Assembly (NCBI GenBank): GCA_963696325.1
Contig: CAVOJV010000056.1
Coordinates: 1 to 64,000 of the forward strand
Direction: 5' to 3'
Source of the DNA: CAVOJV01 sp963696325
GTDB taxonomy: Bacteria; Pseudomonadota; Gammaproteobacteria; Competibacterales; Competibacteraceae
DNA length: 64,000 bases
The notes beneath the pieces are model-generated. The model had not been told where the DNA came from. It saw only the letters and a program-made list of their open reading frames with translations, and did not search any database. Shown here in pieces: positions 19,260-28,340 of the stretch; position 1 is the stretch's first letter, and each line of letters opens with the position of its first letter. The position numbers and the translations under genes were made by a program.

Positions 19260-20423
19260 ATGTCCCAGACTACCGAACCGTCCACCGCCCTCAACGTGAT
19301 CGAGAATTCAGCCTTCGCAGAGCTGGTTCCCGCCGTAAAACGGGATCTCGCCGCTCATGTGACCGCGCCCGAGGAAGACCAGCGACGTATCGCCGCGCTG
19401 CTGGCCGAAATCGAAATGGCCGACAGCAATTCCATCCTCTTTTTCGGCATCAAGGCGCAGGAACAGCTCACTAGCATCTCCGACAGCATGCTGGAAGGGG
19501 TGCGTTCCAAGGATACCGGACCCGCCGGTGAAGCTCTGAATGAGATGGTCATCGTCCTGCGTGGCTTCAATGTGGACGAGCTGAACCCCAACCAACAGGG
19601 CTTCTTCAGCAGGTTGTTTAACCGGGCCAAACCACTCGCCAAATTAATCCAGCAATATGAAACCGTTCGCAATCAGATCGATACCATCAGCAATGCGCTG
19701 GAGCGCCACAAGACCAGGCTGCTGACCGACGTCGCCTCCCTGGACCGCCTGTATGACGCCAACCTAGACTACTTTCATACACTGGAACTGTATATCGCGG
19801 CTGGCCAGGAGAAGCTGCGCCAGCTTGACCAGGCGACCATTCCCGCTCTACAGCAGGAAGCCAATACCACCCAAGCGGTTATCAAGGCCCAGGAACTGCG
19901 GGACCTGCGCAGCGCCCGCGACGACCTTGAACGGCGCGTGCACGATCTGCGACTGACCCGCCAGGTCACCATGCAGAGCCTGCCGAGCATTCGCCTGGTT
20001 CAAGAAAACGATAAGGGTCTGGTCAACAAGATCAACTCGACCATGGTCAACACGATTCCCCTCTGGCGCCAGCAGTTGGCCCAAGCCATTACGATCCATC
20101 GATCGGGCCAGGCGGCGGAAACCGTCAAAGCTGCTACCGATCTGACCAACGAGCTGCTGGCGGCCAACGCCGAAAACCTCAAACAGGCCAATGCCGAGGT
20201 GCGCAAGCAGATCGAGCGCGGGGTTTTCGATATCGAGACGGTCAAAAAAGCCAACGCCACGCTCATCGCCACCATCGAGGAAAGTCTGCAGATCGCCGAT
20301 GAAGGCCGCCATCGCCGCCAGGAAGCCACCGTTCAGTTGCAATCCTGCGAGGCCGAACTGCGCAAAACCCTGGCCGCCGCGCAGGCCAGATCCACCACTA
20401 AGCCGAGCGCAGGGTCCAGTTGA
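19260..20423 (+). CDS. telA: TelA-family toxic anion resistance protein
   Basis: The 387-residue product is helical and coiled-coil-rich with the TelA/KlaA pattern (LRGFNVDELNPNQQGFFSRL, FNRAKPLAKLIQQYETVRNQ, and IPLWRQQLAQAI). TelA-like proteins are linked to tellurite and other toxic-anion or cell-envelope stress; the mechanism is unknown. ATG 19260 is preferred since AGGAGG ends nine bases before it. The upstream in-frame starts at 19215 and 19251 are badly placed relative to that site. It forms a two-gene unit with the XpaC-like gene. Confidence 0.88.
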   Translation: MSQTTEPSTALNVIENSAFAELVPAVKRDLAAHVTAPEEDQRRIAALLAEIEMADSNSILFFGIKAQEQLTSISDSMLEGVRSKDTGPAGEALNEMVIVLRGFNVDELNPNQQGFFSRLFNRAKPLAKLIQQYETVRNQIDTISNALERHKTRLLTDVASLDRLYDANLDYFHTLELYIAAGQEKLRQLDQATIPALQQEANTTQAVIKAQELRDLRSARDDLERRVHDLRLTRQVTMQSLPSIRLVQENDKGLVNKINSTMVNTIPLWRQQLAQAITIHRSGQAAETVKAATDLTNELLAANAENLKQANAEVRKQIERGVFDIETVKKANATLIATIEESLQIADEGRHRRQEATVQLQSCEAELRKTLAAAQARSTTKPSAGSS

Positions 20424-20535
20424 CCCCGGCAAGGCCTGCGCTCAGGCAGGGTTCCAGCGATGGGTGAATGTTGGGGAGTGAAGCTGTTTCTGAATCATCA
20501 CCACCCTATCCGCACCATTGCGAACTGACAGGACC

Positions 20536-20573
20536 TGGCGGGGTCACTAATAATTAGTTGTCATAACCCGCCA
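20536..20573. repeat. Nested inverted repeat
   Basis: TGGCGGG (20536-20542) pairs with CCCGCCA (20567-20573), and ACTAA/TTAGT pair inside the loop. It may be a terminator for telA, an operator or the end of a lost element. No T-tract follows. The rest of the 20424-20806 gap shows nothing I recognise and serves as a long leader for the RRM gene. Confidence 0.35.
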
Positions 20574-20806
20574 ATACTTCTAAGCTAAGTATGAGGGCAT
20601 GATGCCCTACCGCACTCAGTATCTCTTAGGCAACTCTCTCTGGTAGTTTTTGGAAACCGCAGTTGGATTGAGAAGCGGCCGGTTGTCCTCAACATGGCGG
20701 CAAGCTGGGATAATGATATACATGCACATAGAGCGTTTTCTGGATAGTTTTATTCGAGCTTCACGCTAAGGTGCATTCGAGATTTTGAGACCATTGGAAA
20801 ATAGTT

Positions 20807-21106
20807 ATGAATACGAATATCTATGTAGGTAATCTGGCCTATGACGTCACTGAAGATGATTTACGGCAGGCCTTTGAGTCCTGTGGAAAAATCACCTCCG
20901 TCTCGCTGATAAAAGACAAGTTTAGCGGCCAGTCCAAAGGCTTTGGGTTTGTGGAAATGTCCGCGAAAGCGGAAGCCCAGGCCGCCATCAGCAAACTGAA
21001 TGGCCGCGAACTGAAAGGACGGGCTATAACCGTTAACGAGGCGCGTCCTCGCAACGACGACCAGCGCGGCGGCGGCGGCGGCAGGCGCGGCGGCGGCTGG
21101 CGCTAG
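20807..21106 (+). CDS. RRM-domain RNA-binding protein
   Basis: The 99-residue protein is a single RNA-recognition motif with RNP2 IYVGNL (5-10) and RNP1 KGFGFVEM, followed by a short glycine/arginine tail. Such bacterial RRM proteins resemble cyanobacterial Rbp proteins and are often cold- or stress-induced, binding RNA in the cytoplasm. The gene stands alone, with a terminator about 55 bases downstream. The ribosome binding site is weak. Confidence 0.93.
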   Translation: MNTNIYVGNLAYDVTEDDLRQAFESCGKITSVSLIKDKFSGQSKGFGFVEMSAKAEAQAAISKLNGRELKGRAITVNEARPRNDDQRGGGGGRRGGGWR

Positions 21107-21117
21107 AGAAACCCTTT

Positions 21118-21151
21118 TCATCACCCTAGCTAGTCATCACCCTAGCTAGGG
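21118..21151. repeat. Tandem 16-bp repeat ending in a palindrome
   Basis: TCATCACCCTAGCTAG occurs twice in tandem (21118-21133, 21134-21149), and the second copy completes the perfect palindrome CCCTAGCTAGGG (21140-21151). It lies between the RRM stop codon and a terminator hairpin. Its role is unknown. Confidence 0.7.
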
Positions 21152-21160
21152 TTGAGTTTG

Positions 21161-21186
21161 AGGCAGGGTAAATGTCCTGCCTTTAT
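21161..21186 (+). terminator. Rho-independent terminator of the RRM gene
   Basis: AGGCAGG (21161-21167) pairs with CCTGCCT (21176-21182) around an eight-base loop, followed by TTATT. Its position 55 bases after the RRM stop fits. The following stretch to 21427 holds no recognisable gene. Confidence 0.6.
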
Positions 21187-21427
21187 TCTGCCTTACCCCA
21201 CGGCACACAGGCCTTGCGTACGCGGCTGCGGGATCTGCTCAATAAACCCTCAACGCTCACTTCCCGCAATTTTGTCGTACCGGATCCTTCACAATAGGAT
21301 TAAGCTCAGGTAAATCGCTTCGCGCGCCCAGTGCCCCATCAAATTTTCGGTAATGTTCTACGCGCCAAATAACAAGATCATCAAATTGTAACTTTTTTAC
21401 TGAAACGATGTACTAGAGAACCAGCCC

Positions 21428-22216
21428 GTGAAACATTCAGAACCCCTTGTGGTAACTAAAAATCTGCTTAACGAACTGCACACTTTTGCAGCTCCCTGCA
21501 TGTTGGAAGCCGCCTTACAAGCAGTGCTCTCCGAACTGGGTGTGGCTGCTTCGAAAGCCCTGACTTTGTTTAGCTACCGTGCCGAATTCAAGGAGGGCGC
21601 CCGGGAGGGGGACAGCGTACAAGTCGCCATCGAGGAAACAGCCGGTGCACTGCCGGGCGACCGGGAGTTTGACGTTTATTTCAGCAAGGGCGAAAAAATT
21701 GGCCGAATCGGCAAATGGCATTTGGTATTCACCAAGCGCACCGAGGGCCATCCGCTACCCTACAGCATCGGCTTGGCAGCTGCTGATGGTCGTACCGATA
21801 CCCAACTTTGGAAACCGGAACCCACGGTCGCCACCGGCAATTTCTTAGAGGATGCGCAATCCCTGTTGTGGCTGGAGGGACAGTGCGCACGGCGTTATAT
21901 GCTAAGGCTCGATAGCGAATTCGCGGCCGAGGTTAAACTCGACGATGACGTGGAAACCCGTATCTACGGAGGCATTGCGGTGGTCACTCATTTGGCCCGC
22001 TGGCCGGTGCCTGGCGAGATTTTACGCTGCGCGGTTCAGTACCAACTCCCGCTGCGGCAGCAGCCTCGGCAGGACAGGAAAATGGTATTTGATGGGGTTC
22101 TGGTGGCGGATCAAGGTACCGAAACCTTTCTGCTGGGTACCTTCCGGTTTACGGTCATGCGCCTGAACGCCCAACGTTTGAGCATCTATCCGGGCGGCGC
22201 GACGGAACGGCGCTAA
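21428..22216 (+). CDS. Hypothetical protein, 262 residues
   Basis: I do not recognise a family with confidence. The protein is soluble, without signal peptide or membrane segment. Segments such as VQVAIEETAGALPGDREFDV and RIYGGIAVVTHLARWPVPGE look like beta-rich packing, and a hotdog-like or lipid-handling fold is conceivable but unproven. The start is a GTG with a weak AGAG upstream. It is followed at 42 bases by a small secreted protein, possibly in one transcript. Confidence 0.7.
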   Translation: MKHSEPLVVTKNLLNELHTFAAPCMLEAALQAVLSELGVAASKALTLFSYRAEFKEGAREGDSVQVAIEETAGALPGDREFDVYFSKGEKIGRIGKWHLVFTKRTEGHPLPYSIGLAAADGRTDTQLWKPEPTVATGNFLEDAQSLLWLEGQCARRYMLRLDSEFAAEVKLDDDVETRIYGGIAVVTHLARWPVPGEILRCAVQYQLPLRQQPRQDRKMVFDGVLVADQGTETFLLGTFRFTVMRLNAQRLSIYPGGATERR

Positions 22217-22258
22217 ACGCCACAGGGCTTGTTCGGTTTGGAGCCAAAGGAAACTTGC

Positions 22259-22435
22259 ATGAAATCAATGAGAACCTTGCTTGCTCTCGTTGCCCTGGTG
22301 TCACTGGCCCCCAGCCTGGCGCTCGCCCAGAACATTCGCCGGGAGTGCGTTCAGGATCTGTGCGTATCGGCCGCGCTGAAAAACGCGAAGGGTGTCGATG
22401 CCCTGAAGAACCGCTGGGTGATTGCTCGCTCATAA
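22259..22435 (+). CDS. Small secreted protein
   Basis: The 58-residue product has a clear signal peptide (MKSMRTLLALVALVSLAPSL, then ALA-Q as cleavage site). The mature part would be about 33 residues with two cysteines (ECVQDLC). ATG 22259 follows AAAGGAAAC; the frame is open from 22229 but that start lacks a good site. It may be truncated, since such a short mature protein is unusual. Function unknown. Confidence 0.6.
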   Translation: MKSMRTLLALVALVSLAPSLALAQNIRRECVQDLCVSAALKNAKGVDALKNRWVIARS

Positions 22436-22532
22436 CCGTCCCAGCAAGATTGCAATTTTCAGTTTACCCTGTATTTCACATCCGGCAGCCGGCGTATTGG
22501 AAGTGCTTGAAACGCCATCCCCAGATCGCGGA

Positions 22533-22982
22533 TTATCCATCCAGCAATATCTCCCGGATCGCCTGCTGCCGGAAACGAAAGATGCGCTCAAGCTGCGCCT
22601 TGACCAGCGGGCCGGCGATTTCCCCACAAGGCCACAGCGGCAGTTTGTAGTGGACATCGTCCTCAATCGAGGTGACACCATCCAACTCCCGGAAGCGATG
22701 GGTGTGGACCCAGCGCGCATAGGGTCCGTGCAATTGTTCATCGGTGAACTCATGGGGCGGGTTCCAGATGGCGATCCGCGTTTGCCAGCCAAACGGAACA
22801 CCGAACAGGCGCAGTCGATAATCGATGAGTGTACCCTCGCGAATCACGAGCGGCAGCGGCGTAAGAATTTGAAACCCGAGTTCCGGCGGGGTGATGCGCT
22901 GCAAGTTGCCGGCATTCGAGAAAAAATCAAACACCTCCGCCAGCGGGAGGGGAAGGTCCATCGAGGTCTTTAGAAAGCGCAT
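22533..22982 (-). CDS. SRPBCC-family protein (cyclase/CoxG-like)
   Basis: The roughly 149-residue protein has the START-like pattern EVFDFFSNAGNLQRITPPEL near the start and DDVHYKLPLWPCGEIAGPLV near the end. Such single-domain proteins bind hydrophobic ligands; the ligand is unknown. ATG 22982 is preferred over GTG 22991 on family pattern and spacing. It is convergent with the small secreted protein gene. Confidence 0.85.
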   Translation of the reverse strand: MRFLKTSMDLPLPLAEVFDFFSNAGNLQRITPPELGFQILTPLPLVIREGTLIDYRLRLFGVPFGWQTRIAIWNPPHEFTDEQLHGPYARWVHTHRFRELDGVTSIEDDVHYKLPLWPCGEIAGPLVKAQLERIFRFRQQAIREILLDG

Positions 22983-23122
22983 CGTACTCACCGAAGTTAT
23001 ACATCACCTATAAACCTTTCAGGCCATGGTAAAAGGCTGCCAAATTTGCGATATCGGTATTGATGGTAAGCTACCAGTCCTATGGCCTCCGACCAGTTCC
23101 TCCAACCGTAAAGATAATAACC

Positions 23123-24229
23123 ATGCCCAACCTGTTTGAACCCTATTCCCTCAAGGACATCACCTTTCGCAACCGCATCGGTGTCTCACCCATGTGCCAG
23201 TACTGGTGCAATGACCGCGACGGCAAGCTGACCGATTGGCATCTCGTCCACCTGGGGTCGCGCGCGGTGGGCGGCGCCGGACTGGTGATGTGCGAGGCTA
23301 CGGCGGTCGAGGCCCGCGGGCGGATCACGCCGCAGGATGCCGGTCTCTGGGAGGATGCCCAGATCAAGCCACTGGCCCGGATCGCTCACTTCGTCAAGCA
23401 ATACGGCGCCGTGCCAGGGATGCAACTGGCTCACGCCGGGCGTAAGGCATCCTGCGCGCGTCCGTGGGAAGGCGATCATTCGCTGCGCGACGACGAGGGC
23501 GGCTGGGAAACCATAGCCCCCAGCCCCATCGCCTTCGGCGGTTCCGGCAACCGACTCTGGCGCGTACCTCGCGAGATGATCAAGCAGGATATTGTCACCG
23601 TGCGGCAGGCATTTGTCGCCGCCGCCCGGCGGGCCGATGAGGCAGGTTTCGACCTGCTCGAATTGCATGCCGCGCATGGCTATCTGGCGCACAGCTTTTA
23701 CTCGCCGCTCGCCAACCAGCGCACCGACGCGTACGGCGGCAGCTTCGCCAACCGCATCCGGTTCACCCTGGAAACCGTGCGCGCCCTTCGCGCCGTCTGG
23801 CCGGAACGCAAAGTGCTGGCGATTCGCCTGTCCTGCACGGATTGGGTGGAAGGCGGCTGGACGCTGGGAGATTCCGTCGAACTGGCGCGGCTTCTGAAAG
23901 CCGAGGGCGTGGACCTGGTCGATTGCAGTTCCGGCTTTGGCGCAGCGAGCGGGCGTTATCCGATCGGGCCGGGCTGGCAGGTGTCGCTGGCGGACACCAT
24001 CCGCCGCGAGGCCGGTATCGCGACCGCCGCGGTGGGCGCGATCACCGAGCCGCGGCAGGCCGACGCCATCGTGCGGGAAGGCCAGGCCGATCTGGTGTTG
24101 CTGGGCACCCAGTTCTTGCGCGATCCGTATTGGCCACTGCACGCCGCCGCCGCCCTGGGGCAGGGGAAAGCGCACGCCCTGCCCTCCCCTTATGACTATA
24201 TGGTGGGCGGGTTGAGCTATAAGAATTGA
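23123..24229 (+). CDS. Old yellow enzyme, XenA/YqjM class
   Basis: The 368-residue flavoprotein has SPMCQYW with C25, the flavin-tuning cysteine found at this place in XenA. Other motifs are QLAHAGRKAS, ELHAAHGYLAHSFYSPLANQ and RTDAYGGSF, and a C-terminal phosphate-binding region around LGTQFLRDPYW. It should reduce activated C=C bonds (for example enones) with NAD(P)H and FMN in the cytoplasm. ATG 23123 is chosen because it gives this numbering; the frame is open from 23060. It is monocistronic. Confidence 0.93.
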   Translation: MPNLFEPYSLKDITFRNRIGVSPMCQYWCNDRDGKLTDWHLVHLGSRAVGGAGLVMCEATAVEARGRITPQDAGLWEDAQIKPLARIAHFVKQYGAVPGMQLAHAGRKASCARPWEGDHSLRDDEGGWETIAPSPIAFGGSGNRLWRVPREMIKQDIVTVRQAFVAAARRADEAGFDLLELHAAHGYLAHSFYSPLANQRTDAYGGSFANRIRFTLETVRALRAVWPERKVLAIRLSCTDWVEGGWTLGDSVELARLLKAEGVDLVDCSSGFGAASGRYPIGPGWQVSLADTIRREAGIATAAVGAITEPRQADAIVREGQADLVLLGTQFLRDPYWPLHAAAALGQGKAHALPSPYDYMVGGLSYKN

Positions 24230-24328
24230 AACGGCAAGTCGAGATGCGTTAACGCTACAATCCTGTTGAGTTCCAGATGATTAATAGGTTTTTTTGTAAG
24301 AGCGCGGGTTTCATCCGGTAGTATTCCT

Positions 24329-24850
24329 TCAGTTTGGCCACTGGGGTACAGGACCGATATTCTTCTGGGGAATGTACTGATTATAGAGGTGCAGATACTT
24401 CCCCAGGGTGGTTTCCAGGTGACAGGCGGAGGCGAAGGTGGTGGTTTTCAGCACCTCGGCGACACGGCCGTTACAGCGTTCGATCATGCCGTTGGTCTGC
24501 GGGTTTTTGGGCTTGATCAGGCGGTGGTTGATAGTGCGTGCGGCACCGGCTTGATCGAAGCCGTGCCGGCTGGCTGGCGTTCGCCGGTGGCGCAGAACCG
24601 GTCGCTGAACGCCTTGCCGTTGTCGGTGAGGACGGTACGAATGACAAACGGTGCCCTGGCGTGCAGTTGTTGCAAGAACCGCACGGCGGTGGCAGCGCTC
24701 TTGTCGGGGCGAATCTCGAAATTGACCCAGCGGCTGGCCCGGTCGATGGCGGCTAACCAATAGCAGTGTTCGGCCTCGTCGGGCATCCGGGGCAGGGAAT
24801 TGACGCCGACAGGGGCGAACCCGCCGAAGCGTTCGACAAATCGTCACAAT
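24329..24850 (-). mobile_element. IS481-family transposase remnant
   Basis: Two minus-strand frames give the DDE integrase core of an IS481-like transposase: MPDEAEHCYWLAAIDRASRW and VIRTVLTDNGKAFSDRFCAT, then, after a shift near 24550, HRLIKPKNPQTNGMIERCNG and RVAEVLKTTTF. The core aspartates (AIDRASR, TDNGK) and the ERCNG glutamate are present, but the N-terminal DNA-binding half is missing and the frame is broken. No terminal inverted repeats were found. It marks the left edge of the polysaccharide locus. Confidence 0.78.
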
Positions 24851-25317
24851 AGACAATTTGCATCGCGAAGCGGCCCGCAGGGTAGCGTGCGGGGGGTACG
24901 CTATGAATTTGACAGACCGTGAGTTGGTCACCCAGGTGCCGACTCGCCCGTTGAGCCCGGCAGGAGGGCGATTTTGCCGAGCGGCCGCATCAGCCACCTT
25001 CCAGTGCCGGCTCGCACCTCCCTGGCCCTTGAGTTTTCGCGCGTCAACCCGCAACATCAAGTGTTAGCGATTCACCTCGATTGACGACGATTGATCCCGA
25101 GGGCATCATCCGGTCAAAATAAGCAATTAAGTCCATTGGAATTCCTCTCCTTGAGATTCATATCAATACTAATGGCTCCACTGTTATCCCGGCGGGACAC
25201 AAGCACCGAGTCCAGAATCTTGGCAACACTACACGTGTGATCATCGAGGTACAAAGTGGCGGCTATGTGGCGAGGACGACATTGTGCGGTTTGAAGATCA
25301 TTATGGCTGGGTTTGCA
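24851..25317. other. Non-coding or decayed stretch
   Basis: No gene is convincing here. Minus-strand frames continue from the transposase relic but show no family I recognise. The stretch presumably holds the promoter for the rightward glycan arm. Confidence 0.35.
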
Positions 25318-26220
25318 ATGAGCATTAAGCGCATGCTTAGCCCGGGGGTTGGCCAGTTGGGTACCTACTCGCCACGACCTGTCTCTTTGCGCCTCGTACA
25401 ACACAACAACCAACTGCGTGGGCACCCCTTGCCCAGAATTTCCATCGTCGTGCCCTCCTTTAATCAAGGCAGGTTCATGCGGGCAACTTTGCAGTCAATC
25501 ATTGATCAGCGGTATCCAAATTTGGAACTGATTGTTGTTGACGGTGGATCGACAGACAACACGCTCTCGGTGATTAAGCAATATGAAGCTCACCTTGCCT
25601 GGTGGGTTAGTAAGCCGGATTCCGGCCAAACCGCGGCGATCAACAAGGGATTCATGCGGTCAACAGGCGAGATCATGGCCTGGATCAATTCGGACGATCT
25701 CGTAGCCTCGGGAGCGCTTCAACAAATTGCTGACCACTTTGTTAAACACCCTGAAACTCAGGTTGTGTACGGGGACAGAATCCTGATCAACGAGGAAGGT
25801 CTGGAAATTGGCCGCTGGATTCTTCCCCGTCACTCCAGGCGAGTACTCCAATGGGCAGATTTCGTACCTCAGGAAACGCTCTACTGGACACGCAACGCTT
25901 GGAATCTAATTGGTGCTCGACTAGATGAAACCTTTCGTTTCGCAATGGATTGGGATTTTCTGCTACGGCTCTCTGCAAAGCAGATAGACATTCAGCATTT
26001 GCCTGTATTCCTGGGCCTATTTCGTATTCATGATCAACAAAAAACTTCGAGTCAGATGTCTTCAATCGGCCAAGAAGAAATTCGAATAATTCGCCATCGA
26101 GAATTGGGGTTTCAGCCAACACGCTGGCAGTTGATCCTAAACACTGCGCCATTCTTGCTGGCCGCAAAATTCCATGAGCTTAGCCTCAGGCCGGGTCTTG
26201 CAAGGCGTATCGGCGTATGA
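25318..26220 (+). CDS. GT2 glycosyltransferase
   Basis: The enzyme has a GT-A fold start ISIVVPSFNQGRFMRATLQS, nucleotide-binding DGGSTDNTL, and INSDD as the metal-binding motif, with the acceptor-side region DFVPQETLYW. It should add a sugar from a nucleotide donor at the inner membrane face. The frame is open from a GTG at 25237; ATG 25318 (MSIKRMLSPG) is preferred because homologues start shortly before that motif. Its stop overlaps the wzm start by ATGA, indicating translational coupling. Confidence 0.87.
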   Translation: MSIKRMLSPGVGQLGTYSPRPVSLRLVQHNNQLRGHPLPRISIVVPSFNQGRFMRATLQSIIDQRYPNLELIVVDGGSTDNTLSVIKQYEAHLAWWVSKPDSGQTAAINKGFMRSTGEIMAWINSDDLVASGALQQIADHFVKHPETQVVYGDRILINEEGLEIGRWILPRHSRRVLQWADFVPQETLYWTRNAWNLIGARLDETFRFAMDWDFLLRLSAKQIDIQHLPVFLGLFRIHDQQKTSSQMSSIGQEEIRIIRHRELGFQPTRWQLILNTAPFLLAAKFHELSLRPGLARRIGV

Positions 26221-27037
26221 GCTTAAATTACTCCACCTCACCCCGCGCCATTTTCGGCAGCCTGCTCAATCATCGAGAGTTGATATGGGAATTGGTCAAA
26301 CGGGACTTCATTGGCCGGTATAAGGGATCGATTATAGGGGTCGCATGGTCGCTGCTACATCCCCTGCTCATGTTGGTAATTTACACCCTTGTATTCAGCG
26401 TTGGGTTCAAGGCGCGCTGGGGGGGGGGGAAGAGAGCAAAGTCGCATTCGCGCTTGTGCTCTTCTCCGGCATGATCGTGCATGGTCTGTTTGCAGAATGC
26501 CTAAACCGTGCGCCGGGAATTATTGTCAGCCAGTCCAACTACGTCAAAAAAGTCGTTTTTCCGATTGAAATATTGCCTTGGGTCGCTCTTTGCTCTGCTA
26601 TGCTGCATTTTCTAGTCAGCCTGGGGCTGCTGCTGATTTTCTGTATTTTCACCGGAGTCTCACTGAAAGCAACCGTTGTACTTGTGCCGATTGTCATGCT
26701 GCCGCTACTGTTGCTGACCCTTGGTTTGACATGGCTGTTTGCGTCGTTGGGAGTGTATCTGCGCGACATCGCCCAAGGCATGGGTGTCGTAACCACAGTG
26801 CTTATGTTCCTTAGCCCTGTTTTTTACAAAACCAGTGCATTTCCGGAGGACTATCAATTTTTCTTCGCGCTCAACCCGCTAACTCTACCGATAGAACAAA
26901 TCAGAGATGTGATGCTCTGGGGAAATGCTATCAATTGGGGTAGTTGGGCCACAAGCTTGTTTGCTGGCAGCGCAATTTGCTATTCCGGATTTTGGTGGTT
27001 TCAGAAATCGAGAAGAGGATTTGCCGATGTCCTCTGA
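26217..27037 (+). CDS. wzm: Wzm-type ABC exporter permease, frameshifted at poly-G
   Basis: The permease half of an ABC-2 polysaccharide exporter: an N-terminal amphipathic part (ELIWELVKRDFIGRYKGSII), six membrane segments, and a C-terminal KSRRGFADVL. The frame breaks at an 11-G run (26419-26429): the first piece (26217-26474) ends soon after, and the second (26345-27037) continues ESKVAFALVLFSGMIVHGLF. Twelve or nine G would restore one frame. The second copy at 56890-57678 is intact and gives the reference order. It overlaps wzt by 11 bases. Confidence 0.85.
26419..26429 (+). repeat. 11-G homopolymer in wzm
   Basis: A run of eleven G lies inside the wzm coding frame, at the exact place where the frame is lost. 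Such tracts are prone to slipped-strand mispairing and also to sequencing error. Confidence 0.9.
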
Positions 27038-28340
27038 TGAAATCGTTATTAACGTTAAGAATCTCAGTAAGCGTTACGAGATTTATGCCACACCTAGGGA
27101 TCGACTCAAGCAGTTAGTGTTTCCATCGATCTATACGATATTTGAGCAAATAATTGGCTTGTTTGGCCGCGCAAGCGACCGCACGGCTCCCCAGTATTTC
27201 CGAGAATTTTGGGCGTTACACGATGTGTCCTTTCAGGTAAAGAAAGGCGAAACGCTGGGTATCGTGGGGCGTAACGGGTCTGGAAAATCAACGCTTTTGC
27301 AGCTGATTTGCAGCACCTTAAGCCCAACTAGTGGTGACGTCACCGTCAACGGGCGCATCTCTGCACTGCTGGAACTCGGATCGGGCTTCAATCCTGAATA
27401 TACCGGGCGGGAAAATGTATTCTTGAACGGCCAGATTCTTGGACTTTCACAAAAAGAAATCGAGTCTCGCTTCGAAGCTATTGCTGAGTTCGCTGACATT
27501 GGAGATTTCATAGATCAGCCTGTAAAAACCTACTCCAGTGGTATGGCTGTCCGCCTTGCATTTGCCGTTGCCAGCAACGTTGATCCGGAGATACTGGTCA
27601 TTGATGAGGCGCTTGCGGTTGGCGATGTCATATTTCAATTCAAGTGCCGAAAAAGGATGGAAGAGCTCATTGATAAAGGTACCACCTTGCTTTTTGTTTC
27701 GCATGACATGAACTCGGTCAAGTCTTTTTGCAACAGGGCGATTTATCTTGAACACGGGCAGAAAAAAGCCGAGGGAACCCCTGAAGAGATTGTAGAAAAT
27801 TATTTTATGGATGCACGCGCCGAGCAGTTACAAAACCAGCATATTCAGGCTGAACGTGCCATCCCGAAAGTCATCGGCAAGGATATAGGAGGCTTTGGAA
27901 CCGCTGATGGAGATATTCTTTACGCAAGATTCGTCACCAACCAAAGACAACATTCAATTTTCAATTATCAAGGCATCATTGAATTCGAGGTAGCCTGCAA
28001 AGTTAGCTCTCAGGTAAAATATCCTAGTTTGTCCGTAATCGTGCAGACACCTAAGCTCTTAGCCTTGGGAGGAAAGTGGGTCAGCTTAAATAATATCGAT
28101 CCTGCAAAGGATGGTGTCGAAATCGTCAGGCTACGTTTTCCGGCAAAACTCAATGAAGGTAAATATTTTGTTACCTTAAGGCTGGAGGAGCGTGCAGGCA
28201 AAGACATAATGTTTCCGCTGCACAAAATCCCAGGGGCACTGGTATTTGATATTGTGAAGTCAGATGACTCCTTGCTGGGTTTCATGGACTTACAAATAGA
28301 TCACGAATTTTCTACCGACGCCGCACGAATCAACGAATGA
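27027..28340 (+). CDS. wzt: Wzt-type ABC exporter ATPase
   Basis: The 437-residue ATPase has Walker A GRNGSGKST, signature YSSGMAVRLAFAVA, Walker B EILVIDEALAVGD and a D-loop/H-loop FVSHDM. After residue 270 it carries a C-terminal beta-rich extension of the kind that binds the modified end of the exported glycan in O-antigen Wzt proteins. ATG 27027 follows AGAGGA and overlaps the wzm stop by 11 bases. It overlaps the next gene by ATGA. The extension differs from that of the second Wzt (55469-56866). Confidence 0.93.
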   Translation: MSSDEIVINVKNLSKRYEIYATPRDRLKQLVFPSIYTIFEQIIGLFGRASDRTAPQYFREFWALHDVSFQVKKGETLGIVGRNGSGKSTLLQLICSTLSPTSGDVTVNGRISALLELGSGFNPEYTGRENVFLNGQILGLSQKEIESRFEAIAEFADIGDFIDQPVKTYSSGMAVRLAFAVASNVDPEILVIDEALAVGDVIFQFKCRKRMEELIDKGTTLLFVSHDMNSVKSFCNRAIYLEHGQKKAEGTPEEIVENYFMDARAEQLQNQHIQAERAIPKVIGKDIGGFGTADGDILYARFVTNQRQHSIFNYQGIIEFEVACKVSSQVKYPSLSVIVQTPKLLALGGKWVSLNNIDPAKDGVEIVRLRFPAKLNEGKYFVTLRLEERAGKDIMFPLHKIPGALVFDIVKSDDSLLGFMDLQIDHEFSTDAARINE

